Shown piece after piece: positions 1 through 11,138 of a stretch of 64,000 nt of DNA. The DNA is from Posidonia oceanica (Eukaryota; Streptophyta; Magnoliopsida; Alismatales; Posidoniaceae). Each line of letters starts with the position of its first letter. Position 1 is the stretch's first letter. The position numbers were made by a program, and so were the translations under genes. Below the pieces are notes generated by a model that saw only the letters and a program-made list of their open reading frames with translations, did not search any database and was not told where the DNA came from. The stretch is taken from positions 121,787,001-121,851,000 of the forward strand of contig JAZBRS010000076.1 of NCBI GenBank assembly GCA_037176725.1. The letters are read 5' to 3'.

Positions 1-3000
1 TCCGAGTAGTAGTCCTCAATACACACCCAATCCTCTACCGGCGCTGTGGCTTGGTAATCGGTTGATCCTAGAATTCCTGCACTGGTAAGTTAGTGAGGTC
101 TCTGGGGATGGCTGGCGCACGATCTTTGAGCTGGAAGCAGTGATCTTCGTTGAGCTTTGGTTCGTAGCCGAGACCTTCAGACTTCCTTCGCTCCACTGCT
201 ACGATCGGCTCTGCGATCCCTTGGCCGTGACGCCCGAGCGGCGTACCCTTTGTGTAACCCCACCTGTGACATACATTCTCGACCATTCGAAAGGGGTTAT
301 TGTGAACGGTCAAGGAGTTGACACGTTCAAGATCAGGAACGAAGTTAACTGGCTCGCACCGGTTAACGCGATAGAGGGCTTCAGAAGTCTCGAGGTCAAA
401 CGGGATGGATTGCGAAGACACGGGAGAGACTGCTTCAATCCGCTCCTTCTCAAAGTTCTCCGCCATGACGACGATGACATCATCGCCATGACGGTACTTT
501 ATCATTCGATGGAGGGTCGAAGGAAGGACCTGATGCTTGTGGAGCCAAGGGTGCCCAAGCAGAAGATTGAAGTTAGGCTTCAAGTCGACGACATAGAATT
601 CTACGTCGAAGACGACCGGACCGATAGCCAGGGGGATAATCAGAATCCCTAGAGCGTCATGGTGAGTGTTGTCAAAAGCAGTCATTCCCTTCACGGCTGG
701 CGTGATATCCTCGGCTTTGAATCCGAGCTTGGTTGCTGTACGCAAGGGGCAGACGTTAAGGCCTGACCCGTTATCAACCAGTGTTAGGGGAATGCGAATG
801 TTTTTGAACTGCACCGTGACGAATAGGGGCTGGTTGTGATTAATCCCTGCCAGAGGCAGCTCATCACTTGTAAAAGAGATGACCTGGGGCTCCGCGATTA
901 ACCCAACCATGCTCTCCAAGGCAGACGGCTCAATGGACTGGGACACACGAGCAGCCTGGAACACGCGAAGAAAAGCCTCGCGGTGCTCGGCAGAAGTGTG
1001 GATCAAATCCCAGATGGAGATGTCGGCTTTAACCCTCTTAAGCTGGGAGGTTAGGTCTACTTTAGGTTGGCTTCTCCTAGCAGCTGGAGAGGTGATTCTA
1101 GCAGGTTCCAAAGGGGTGGTGACAGGAAGCTGGGTTACTACAGGTTGGCTAGGGATTTGGCTAACTATAGGCTGATTTGGGGTTGGATCTGCTAAGGGTT
1201 GGCCTGAGGGTGGGGGTATAACAGGTCCAGGGTGAGTTGGCCTAGTTGCCGGTGCTGGGGGCCTATAAACCCTCCCCGATCGCGTTACTTCCGCGCACAT
1301 TTCTGTGGCGTAGCTGTAAGGGACACGATGGGTGTCAAGGGTCAAATCAATGACGACTGGAGCATGTGCTGCGAGCACAGGAGGGGTTATAGGGGGACCT
1401 ACAGGATATTGAGGTCTATCTAGGGGATATGGTTGTTGGGGTGGGAAGGCTGGGGCAGGTTGAGGTTTGCCTAGAAGGTGTAGCTGAGGCCGCCCTAAAA
1501 GGTGGATGGGAGAACTAGGCTGGGCTCTGGCTAAGAGGTGTACAGGGGATTGAGCCTGAGGGAGCACGGTGGGGGGCGCGAGAGGGCGCTCCGGCCTAGC
1601 ACGCGGTCGGATCAAATGGATTCCCGACTCGGAGCCGGCAACTGCCGCAAGATAAAGACTGACTGGGAAAGGCTCAGAGATGTCAGAGATAAGATCAGAA
1701 GGGTCGACCACAGAGGTAGCAGGCCCAAAAGGAAAGACGGAGTGGATGCCTGAGGTTCCCGCCCCTCCCGGACAAGAGTGCTCCAGTAAAGGTTGGCGGA
1801 CGATGCCAGAATGCGGGGGAACAGCTGGAGATGCAGATGCATGAGTGCGTGCTTGAGTGGATGCCTCGTGCGTGTCGATCACAATCATTCCCGATTCGAT
1901 CAGGTCCTGAATCACGTTCCGCAGGGAGAAGCAATTGTCCGTCGAATGCCCGACGCTTCGATGGAAATTGCAGAAGAGGTCCGGCCTAAACCAATGCGGC
2001 AGAGGGCTTGGCGGCGGACGAACCTCCGGGAACTTCAGGAGCGATGCCACCTTCGGCAAGATGACCGTGAGTGGTTCCACCAGTGGGGTGAAATTCCTCC
2101 TCTCAGCGGGTGGTCTTCTTTGCCTTGGGTGTGAGCCTTGCTGGACCGGTGCGGTAGGATAGACCGGTCTAGCGGTGGTAGTGATGTACGGTGTGTGCGG
2201 GTTCCTAGGTGCAGGAGCGTACACCATCTGAGCTGGGGTAGGCCGAGACGGCAAGTGAACAGGCACAGCAGGAGAATCGACGAATGCAATAGTGGGTTTC
2301 GGCGAGTCCTTCCTCTTCGGGCGGTTGTTGCTGCTGCTGCTGTTGTTGTTGTTGAAGGTGTTGCTGTTGGCACTGTTGTTGCTTATTGCTGCCTGCTTAG
2401 CGAATGTGGAGAAAGCCGGGAAGTTGCCACTCCACAAAGAACTCTCTACGCGCGCTCCAGCTCTGATGAGTGCCGCAAAAGTAGTGACTGGTTGGATACT
2501 AAGCAGAGCTCTGAGAGACGGCTGCGCCCCTTTGATAACGATCTCGATAGACTCCTCGTCAGAGGGTCTATCTCGAACCTGGGAGGCAAGGGCGCGCCAG
2601 TGGCCGACATACTCCCCGAACGGCTCGCCAGAATTCTGCTTGATTGCGATCAAGTCCGCCCTCTTTGGGACCAGATCGAGGTTAAAGGAGTACTGTTCCA
2701 GGAACGCCTGACTGAGGTCGTTCCAAGTCTTGATGGCTGACATATCGAGTGATGTGAACCACTTGAGTGCCGGCCCGGTCAAACTCTTCTAGAACAGGCG
2801 GATCAGCAACCTCTCGTCAACCTGAAGCTGAGCGAGATCACCGCAATACGCCTTCAAGTGTGCTACGGGGCAGCCCCTACCATTATACTTCTCGAAGTCC
2901 GGGATCTTGAACTTCGGAGGGAGTAGCGCCTCTGGAAAGCAGCAGAGGTCCCGAAATTGGTAGGTCTGGTGCTCAGTACCCTGCACTAGTCGTAGTGCCT

Positions 3001-3985
3001 TCTCCAAGACGTCCATCCGGTTATTGATGGGATCTGGAATTGCTGCTGTAGGAGAGGGATCAGCAGGGGTAGTGAGCACATACGCCGAATGGGTCGCACC
3101 TAAGTGCTCCTCCGGATCTACCATAGCATCGCCTGGTGGAGCAACGGGATGGCCGGTGTATCCGTGCTAGGGGATAGTGTATGCAGGAGTGTATGCAGGA
3201 TGCTGGACCTGGTGAAGAGGAGAAGAATAAATGCCATGCTGTGCGGTGATAGGGGTAGGATGACGGAGCACCAGTTATTGTACAGGCGGAGTGCCAGACA
3301 ACGGGCCAGTGGGGTACTGGGCTCCAGCCGGTCCAAAGGACTGACCACCAGAAGGAAGTGGAGCATGCTGTGCCAAGTGTTGTGCAGCAGGAGGCGGTAA
3401 ACGGGCCCCCATCGTCGGAACCGTGAGCAGCTGAGACGATGGTCGAGGCGGAGGTGTGGAAGTTGGTGCATGAAATGCAGGAACTGGCCTCGGAGGAACC
3501 TCAGGGACGACAGAGATAGAAGAAGGACGAACTGATAGAGCCATGCCCTGCAGTCTCTGGGCAAGCTCCATCAGGTGCTGGTACTGCGCTTCGGGCGTCT
3601 CGGCAGTGGGGACGCTGAAGTGCAGTGCCGGTGAAGGCTGAGAAACAAGTGGCACGGACACAGATTGTCCGAGAGGGAAGGATTCTACAGCAAAGGTCGT
3701 AGCGACGGTGGAAGGGATGTCGAAAGCGACGTATCCCTGGGACAGAGGGGGCAGTGGCGTCTCCGGAGCGCGAGTAACGGCCTTCAAGATAGACTCGGCG
3801 ATCGGATCCGGAGGAAGGGAGGCTTGCCACTGTCTCGGGGTGTACTGAGAACCTAGAGATGTCAGAGGAGGAAACCCTGGCGTCGGAGGGGGAACAAGGG
3901 GGACAGAAAGAGCAACCGGAGGGGCCAGAACGGAAACACCCTCCGTGACAGGAGTAAAAGAAGGCTCACTAACGTACTGGGCCAT
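1..3985 (-). pseudogene. Gag-protease polyprotein of element 1, broken by stops and a frameshift
   Basis: The frame encodes a capsid-type Gag and an aspartic protease of a Ty3/gypsy element. The likely start is the ATG at 3983-3985 (MAQYVSEP...). In order one sees a proline-rich N-terminal region, a retrotransposon-gag helical domain (around 2900-2400), an Asn/Ser-rich stretch, a zinc-knuckle-like C-x2-H-x4-H-x4-C cluster, a long Pro-rich linker, the protease motif VDNGSG with a later LLLG, and a G-patch-like GYTKGTPLGRHGQG. Compared with the homologous frame of element 2 it has TAA at 3275-3277, TAG at 3167-3169, TAG at 2789-2791, and a 1-bp loss near 87 that ends the frame at 68-70. The longest open stretch is 68-2788. 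It cannot make a full polyprotein as it stands. Confidence 0.9.
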
Positions 3986-5296
3986 CGCTGACCTAGAGTG
4001 TGTGAGAACAGGGCTGCGACGAGTATTCAAGCGGTGCTTCCTAAGAGGAGCTATCGTCGCAAGTGCGAATAGCTCGGAAGGGGAATGGTCGCGAACTAAG
4101 TTGCAAAAGGGCGTCAACGAGGGTCGATACTCGAGCTCTGGCAAAGGGAAACTCGCTTACCGATCACGCTGACACAACAGAAGGAAATTAGAGTTAGAAA
4201 CTAAAAGATGAATGCAAATGAGTTAGTTAAGTGGCATGAATGATGTGCATGCTTTCTAGTATGCCCCCTTACCTAACTAGTGTTTCCTAGCAAGGCTGTC
4301 TACTCCGGGTATCTCTGGATGTACGGGTCACCGACTCAGGTCAGAAAAAGTGGGTCCCCTGTCTAACTCCCGGCCCAAAGCTCAGGTAATGACAGGGTGG
4401 TGCGTTGGTGGCCTCTACCCCGCCAAAGCGTGGGTGGTACCCTCTACTAACACCGACACGACCCCCGGACAAGGAGGGGACGGACCGACCAACTTATGCC
4501 ACGCCCAAAGCAGTGGAACAAGAGGCCAGAACCGTCCTTCGCAGACTAGTAGGTGGACTCAGAGGAGAAGAATGCATACCCTATATGATGCTTATGCAAA
4601 ATGATTAGAGTTTTTTATCTTGCACATTTTATTAACCAACGGGAGTGAAGGATTGTTTGTAGTCTCTAGTTGCCCCTAGAGGTTCTTTTTACTTGCATCT
4701 TTTTAGTTAACCATGGGGGAAGCAGACAAGTCTCTACTATCCTAAGCATGGCAAGTGCAAAAGGGAAGAAAATCAGTCAAAATGGCAAGCAACCATCATA
4801 CAACACAACAAAAGGCATGTTCATGGCATGTGCGAGTGTTTGTGAATATGATGCTAAAGAAAAGCATTCATCAAGTCAAAAGGCATGTAAGCATAGTATG
4901 TGCGTGTGTAGTGACATAGCAAGAGTGTAAAAGAAGCATTCAACGTTCAAAAAGCATGTATTTTAGCCAAACAAAGTATGTAGACATGTAATGTGCGAGA
5001 ATTAAAGCAGTAATAAGCAAGTAAGGTAAAGTAAGGTAAAAGTAAGCAGACTGTAAAGGAGATAAGGGCACAAGCAAGACAGTAAGTAAATAAACAGGCA
5101 AAGGAGCAAAGCCAGGCAAAGGAAAGCGCAAACCGAGACAAAAGAGGTGCAAAACCTAAGCAAAGTAGCTACGAAGCGACTCGCTACGAGTTTGCACAGA
5201 AAAGCGAGCAAAACAGGCGAAGAAGGCACACAAGGCAGACAAAGCTGCAAAACAAGCGAGCGAAAAGCCGGGAACGAAAGCCGGAGTCTAGTCTAA
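3986..5296 (-). other. 5' leader of element 1 between primer-binding site and gag
   Basis: This is the untranslated leader separating the primer-binding site from the gag start. I see no conserved protein. The part near 4650-5290 is rich in short degenerate words such as GCAAA and AAAGCA on the plus strand. Ogre elements often carry an extra ORF here, but no convincing one is visible in this copy. The matching part of element 2 has been deleted, so no comparison is possible. Confidence 0.6.
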
Positions 5297-5314
5297 TCCC
5301 CAGCAGAGTCGCCA
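5297..5314 (-). promoter_or_regulatory. Primer-binding site of element 1
   Basis: Reading on the minus strand, one base after the LTR terminus lies TGGCGACTCTGCTGGGGA. It starts with TGG, as expected for the complement of a tRNA 3' CCA end. This form is typical of Tat/Ogre elements, which from memory are primed by tRNA-Arg; I could not check the tRNA match. Its position fixes the inner end of the 5' LTR and confirms the minus-strand orientation. It is the only primer-binding site left in the window. Confidence 0.82.
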
Positions 5315-5939
5315 CTGTAGCGATCCCGATCGGAATCAGGCTCGCTGATTTAGCGGCGATTGGATCCAAGGAAGAGGCTCAACTCGAAAACACTTAAAAT
5401 CGAGGAGAAAAAGGAAAGATAAGACAAATCAGAGTCACCACCATGTCTATTAACGAGAGACAAGGAAAACCGGGGAAATACGTGAATTAACGCGCAAAAC
5501 CGAGCAAGAAATGCAAAGCAAAGCAATGCAAAGGAAAACAAATGCAAACAAATGCAAATGAGATGACTCTAGCCTAGGATAAGGGCAGTACGGTCATTGC
5601 GGGCCAGAAGACAGGGCAAGGACTCCTGTTACGCGCGGGGAAGGTGTTAGGCACCCCCGACACGCCCGAGAATCGGTCTTTCTAGGATTACGCTCGCATA
5701 CGCAGGAAAATGAAGGATTGAATGCCTATGTGTTTATAAATGCCTAAATGAATGCTCAAGGTGTGCTCTAAGTGGGAAGAAACAAAGCAAGGAAGTAAAC
5801 GTGCTCTCTAAGTGCTCAGCTACGCTGTCTGTGTTCCGAACTAGGCGAAACCTAGCTCGTGAGAACTCCAGACAGTAAGCATCACAGCCCTATATGCAAA
5901 TGCAGGCGAAAAAACGAAGCAGCGAGAAAACCAAGCAAT

Positions 5940-6240
5940 GCAATCGACATGCAAGGGAAAACAGCATAAAACACGCAAAACTAGACGAGAAAAGAGCAAG
6001 GCACGCAGAACGGAGCAAAAGAACAAAACCGGCACGCAAAACGAGCGAGAAAGCAAGGCAGCATGCAAAACGAGACAAGGAAGCAAAGAGGCATGCAAAA
6101 CGGTGCAGAAGCGAGAGCGGCACGCAACACAAGCGAGAAAGCGAGGCAACACGCAAATCAAGGCAGGAAAACAGAGGGGCACGCAAAACGGAGCGAAAAC
6201 GAGAGCGGGCACGCGAAACGGTGCCAAAACAGCGAAGCAA
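5940..6240. repeat. About 30-bp degenerate tandem repeat inside LTR 1
   Basis: The motif GCACGCAAAACG or GCATGCAAAACG recurs at about 6001, 6032, 6061, 6091, 6120, 6150, 6180 and 6209, a spacing of 29-31 bp. The block is purine-rich on the plus strand. Versions of it occur in the other LTR copies near 20410-20650 and 21710-21960, so it is an old part of the family. The period being close to a multiple of three gives rise to Lys/Arg-rich spurious reading frames. Confidence 0.75.
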
Positions 6241-9222
6241 AAAAACCTCGGAAAAGCCATGCGAATGCAGGAATGCAAGGAAAAGATCAGAAGAGGCCAA
6301 AGGGGAGGCAAAACAACATGTGTGTAAGAACAGACGTCGTTTAGGACCACCTAGGGTAGGTGTGAAGACCTACAAAGGGGAGAGTGAGCAAATGGAGGGA
6401 TTACCACCTCTTTATGACTGTTTCCCACTAAACCGTTCCACGGTGTGTCTCGCATGCTGCCCAAAGCTCGCGATGCGATCGGATCGTGGAAAAGGGGGAA
6501 GAAAGTCACATTAAGTGGTGAATCCAGGGAAAACACAACACAAAGTCCACAGGGGAACGCGAAACAGGGATCTGAGTTGATAAACAAGAAGAAGAGGTCC
6601 TATTCTACATGCTTAAAGAGACAGAAATCGAAAACGAGGAAAACTATGCAAATGGCATGCGAATGAATGCAATGCAGGGGTTCAGGAGGACATACCTGGA
6701 AGTCCAGGAGCCTGATCTGAAATCTGTCTGGTCCATGCTGAAGAGCGCTTTGCTGCGGTCGCCTGGGCAGCTTACTTGAGAAGATCCAACGGCCGGATTG
6801 GAAGATAACGCAGCTTCAAGGCAGAAGGGCCAGAACAGGGGAGAAGAACAGATCTAGGTGTTCAGGAGGTCCTAAGGGTGTGTAAAAGGTCCTCCCAAGT
6901 GAAAGGGAGCTAAAAGTGCTTAGTGTGTGCAAAAGGATGCTAAAATGCAAGACTAAATGAATGCAGGATGCATGCAAAAGCAAGAAAAGGCAAAGAGAAG
7001 AAACTGGGAAAAGCCAGGATTTCAGAAAGCATTTTGAAAAAGAAAGGGGCTAAAAATGCAAATTTTCCAGAAAACAGGGGTCCACAGGAAAGAATTTCGA
7101 AAACAGGAGAGGACAGGGGTCCATTTTGCAAAAAACTAGGCTCAGAAAGCTGTTTTGAAAAGAGGGTATGCTTTGAAAGAGGTTTTGAAAGCAGAAAGGG
7201 ATCAGAAAGCAATTTTAAGAAAACTGGGGTCTAAAATGCAAATTTTCCAGAAAACAGGATTCTAGGGAGTCTGAGGATACTGGTGGAGGGTCTGCATGCA
7301 ATTTGGTAAGCATAGGAGCTAGGATGCAAGTTAGGGGCAAAATGGTCTTTTTACATGGTTTTTGAAAGATGCAAGGACCTATGTGTGATTTTTAAATCAT
7401 GCAGAGGTCAAATATGCAATTTTATATGGAAAACATGCTCTGAAAACGCAGACTGAGGACTGGTGTGTGATTTTTGGAAAAAAATAGGGTCAGAAATGCA
7501 ATACAATAAGCCAAAATACATGCATAATAGCCACTGTCCATTTAAAATGGACCTGAGTGCAAATATGAAAAATCAGAGGGAAGGAAATGCAATGCAGTAT
7601 GCAAAATAAGAAAATAAAAGCTAAGTTCCTACAGTGCATGGACCTATATGCAAAATCAGAAACATGCATGGACCTAGAATGCAATGCAGTATGGTAAAAT
7701 GAATGCAATTAAATGAACTGATCTACTGCAGGACCTATATGCAATAATCAAAAGCAGAGGGGTTAAACTACAAAATATTATAACTGAAATGCACAGTAGA
7801 AGGACTGAAAAGCAAATACTGAAAAATGGAAATAAAAACAGCAATTTGGCATAGTATTTAATTTAAAACTAAGCAAACTAAATGACAGAAGGACTGGAAT
7901 GCAATAATTGAAAAACTTAAGCTAAACATGCAATATTTACATCTAAAACTTTATAAACAAGAAAATAAAGGAACAGTGCTAGTCGGCGGTCGACGAGCAC
8001 TGTAGCAGAACGCCGGCAGTACTCGTGACCGCCGACGGGGGGGAGCTGGAGAGGCGCTGCCTGACGGAGGATGCTGGCGGCGATCGTCCAGAGCTCCGGA
8101 GCGAGTCGGAGCGGCGTTCTGTTGGTCGGAGTGTCCGGAAGAAGAGCAGCCGGCACCGGAGAAGGAGAACTGACCGGCGAGTCGGGGACGGAGCAGGAGA
8201 CCGGGAAAGCTACTTCTGGGCGGCGGGAAAGCATCAAGGGGAGAAGAGGAAGCTAGGGGAAGAAGGATTTACCTCTCTCCGCGTCTGAGTCATTCCCCCG
8301 ACGTCGGTGGTTCGAGAGGTGGCCGGCGGAGGTCGTTCAGTTGCTGCGGCGGTCGTCAGCTGCTCGCGAGGGATGGAGTGGCTTCAAAACATTCCTCAGG
8401 AGCTTCCTGATCGACCGAACGCAAGCTTCGCAGCTCAGGTAGTGATTCGGCCGATTTGGGTTCACAGGTGACAGCCGGAGGCCGGGGGGGATGTCTGCTG
8501 CTCGTCGGCTCGGATGGAGCCTTTCGGGAGATTGCTGGAAGTCTGGCGAGTGAAGTTGGATGCTCGGAGAGGTCTTCTGGAGAGCGGGGAGTGGAATTGA
8601 GGATTGGGCTGATTTCTGGTCTGGAGCGAAGCAAGGTGTTTGTTGTGGAGTTCTCTGCCGGTGGTGGGAGAGAGGGCTGAAGGTCGGGGCTCTGGAAAGG
8701 TGGGGGTTCGGTGGGTAGCTGGGTGTAGTTTGGAAGGATTCTGCGGGCTATGGTGAGGGGAATTGTGTGATGGGTTGTGTTGGGTTTGAAGTTGGCTTCA
8801 GGGGGGGTTAGGAGGTGATTTTGTGGGTGGAAAGGCTGGGAGACGGTGAAGGGAAATGACTGGGTTTCTGGGTGAAATTGGGGGAGTGATTGGGAGGGAA
8901 ATTGAGGCCTGAACGGGTGCTGGTTTTCTGGGAGAGGAAGAAGAAGATTTTCTGAATTTGGGAAGGAATGGGAGAGGTTCTGAGGAGTGGGAAATGGTGT
9001 GGGATCTGGGTTTCTCTCCGTGGTGCCAAAGACTTCCTCAAACACTCTCCTCTGGTCTCTCTTCTCTCTGGAATTGGAAGATGAAGAGGAGAAGGAAGAG
9101 GGTCGCATAGAGGGGAAGAAGCTTCGGAATTCTGGTCTGATGGCTCTCCACTCTCTGGTTCGCTCTGGATTGCTCTCACTCCGGCTCTGTCTGACACTCT
9201 GGATTGAAGGGAGGACGGGAGG

Positions 9223-9229
9223 CTTATGA
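9223..9229 (-). promoter_or_regulatory. Degenerate TATA-like site, LTR 1
   Basis: The minus strand reads TCATAAG about 1.91 kb from the LTR start. At the matching place the other LTRs read ATATAAG (24952-24958 and 45791-45797). It is the likely core promoter position separating U3 from R, weakened here by T-to-C change. No transcription start can be read from sequence alone. Confidence 0.35.
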
Positions 9230-11138
9230 ATGAGGAGCTGCTGCTGCTGGGCGCGAGCTGAGAATTCAAACTCGGTCGGCGGTTACTGCAGCGGAGGGGA
9301 CGGATGCCGGCGAGGCGACGGGCATTGAATGCCTCCCGGAATCGACGCTGAGACAGGAGAGAGCGGCGAGCTGCTGTAGATGAAAGGATGGAGCTTCGAA
9401 ATTTAAATGGGAGGAGGGAAAGGCAGCTGGCTCGCGGGAGAGGAAAGCTGGCTGAAGAGAAAAAAAAGCAGAAGGAAGAAGAAGGGTGGAGAAGGCGGGC
9501 CGGACTGTAGGCCGAAGGAAGAAAACAAAAACAAAAAATAAAAAGAAGAAACGGGCCAAAGGGCCCAGTAAAGAAAAGAAAGAAAGAAAAAGAGAAGTAA
9601 GAAAGAAAGGGAGGGTAGAATGGGGAAATAAAATTAATAAAAAGGAACTAAAAATAAATAAAAATGCCAGAAGGGTTGTGCTGTAGATTAGGATTTTAAT
9701 TAAAATTTTTAATGGTCATTTTGAGTTGATTAATGTGTTTTGGGCTTGATTAGGGTTTTAGGGCTTTGGTTTTGTTTTTAATTGGTTTTCACTTGATTAA
9801 ATGTTTGTTAAACCTTTTTTAAATTGTTTTAAAAATTGTATTTCCCTTGTTGGACACTTAGGATATTAATTAGGATTTTTTAGGATTTAATTTCGTATTA
9901 ATCAAGGTTGGTTTTAGGTTTTTAAGTTTTAGTCTTCTTAGGGTTTCTTCCTTCTTAAGTCTTTTAAGTTATGTTTTGATTTTTATTTATTGATTTTCCT
10001 TGAAGTTTGTTTAGTTGGGTTTTTCTGGTTTGATAGGGTGTTTTTTAAGTCTTTCAGATGTGTTTTTCTTTTCTTTTTTAATTAAGTTTTTAACTTGTTT
10101 TTCTTATGTTTATTAGGTTAAGTCTTTGCCTTCTTTAATTACTTGTTTTAGTGTTTGATTTTTAGTTCTCCTTTTTAGGGTTTGTCTTTTAGTTCTTCTG
10201 ATGGGGTTTTTATTTTTGGTGGGTTTCAGCTTTATTTTAGCTTTTTTCTTGATTTTTCAGTGTTTTCTTTTGATTTGTTTTGCATTTTTTAGCTTACATG
10301 TTTGGGTTTCCTTTTAGCTTGATTTAGTTAAGTTTAGGTTTTTAATTGCTTCCTTAATGTTTTTTAGTTGTTTTTTCTTAGAGTTCTGAATTGTTTCTTT
10401 TATGTTTTGAGGTTTTACAGATTTTTATGGGTTTTTGTGGATTTTTGCAAAAGGGAGAAAAGGAAAGGAGAAGGAGGAAAGAAATGGAGAAAAGAGGGAG
10501 ATAAGAGGAAAAGAGATAGGTTGGAGGAAAACGATTTTTTTTTTAAAATTCAGAAAAAGTGTTAAAAATAAAGTAAAAATAGGGATAAGATAGAGGAAGG
10601 ATAGAAGCACAGAGGGGGCCCACAGCCAGACCAGAAAAAGGATAAGAAAGGGATGAAAAGAGAGATGATAATCAGGAGAGAGAGAGGAGAGAGAAAACGA
10701 TAATCCCCGAGAGAGAAAAGGATAATTTGGGTGAAAGAGGGTCTTAAAGGTCTTGGAATGGGGTGAGAATTGGTGAGTGGGTAGTCTAGGGTTTGAAGTC
10801 TTGGTTCTGAAGTTTTGGTTTGATTCTAAGGAGGTTTTGGAGGGGTTTCAAGGTGTAGAAAAAGGGTAGTTTCACCAAGGTTTTCTATGGTTTTTGGGAA
10901 TGGGTTAGGTTTGGAAATTTCTAGGTTTTTGGGCAGGCTTGTTGGGTGGATAGTGGTGGGTTTTCCTATGGATTTTGGTTAGGTTTTGAGGTTGGGAAGG
11001 GGGGTAAAGGTTTAGGTCAAAACAGGCTGATTTTGAAGGGTAGAGAGGAGGATTAGGGTTAGGGTTTGGTTGGGGTTTGATCCAGCAATCACCAAGAGGG
11101 CTCCAAGGGTCCGGGCCTGCTAAGATGGGGTGTCAACA

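Larger units (their letters stand above)
1..11138 (-). mobile_element. Tat-lineage Ty3/gypsy LTR retrotransposon, element 1 (partial)
   Basis: This is the 5' part of a minus-strand LTR retrotransposon whose pol and 3' LTR lie beyond the left edge. Reading leftward from 11138 it has a full 5' LTR beginning TGTTGACA, a primer-binding site, a leader of about 1.3 kb and a decayed gag-protease frame. The right boundary is sharp: the LTR terminus ends at 11138 and satellite monomer sequence starts at once. The element therefore inserted into the satellite array, and the adjacent five bases GCGGT (11139-11143) are the expected target-site duplication. Its partner is outside the window. Family assignment rests on the gag, G-patch and protease motifs, the primer-binding site, and similarity along its length to element 2, which carries Tat-type pol. 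Confidence 0.93.
5316..11138 (-). repeat. 5' LTR of element 1 (5823 bp)
   Basis: The LTR runs from TG at 5316 to CA at 11138 on the plus strand; on the minus strand it starts TGTTGACACC and ends CTACA. It aligns along its length with the LTRs at 21074-26850 and 19791-21073 plus 43229-47703. The first 1.9 kb in transcription order (11138 to about 9230) is likely U3. It contains a purine/pyrimidine-biased block (9690-10740) ending at a TATA-like site. The rest is likely R/U5 and includes a GC-rich part (8000-9100) and a 30-bp degenerate repeat block (5940-6240). ORFs in the LTR are not conserved as proteins between copies. Confidence 0.93.

Noticed and set aside
2138..2740. Plus-strand frames opposite gag-protease (for example 2138-2740 and 38905-39294)
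   Set aside because: They are shadows of the minus-strand coding frame, with no domain.
5841..6514. Lys/Arg-rich or Cys/Phe-rich frames in the LTRs (also near 20294-21000 and 21577-22392)
   Set aside because: They arise from the 30-bp repeat block, occur on both strands, and differ between LTR copies by frameshifts.
8356..9269. Serine/proline-rich minus-strand frame in LTR 1 as a gene
   Set aside because: The frame is not maintained in the other LTR copies; the region is likely untranslated leader around the transcription start.
9740..9790. Interstitial telomeric repeats (TTTAGGG-like words in LTRs)
   Set aside because: Only isolated one- or two-unit matches occur in a T/G-rich tract; there is no array.
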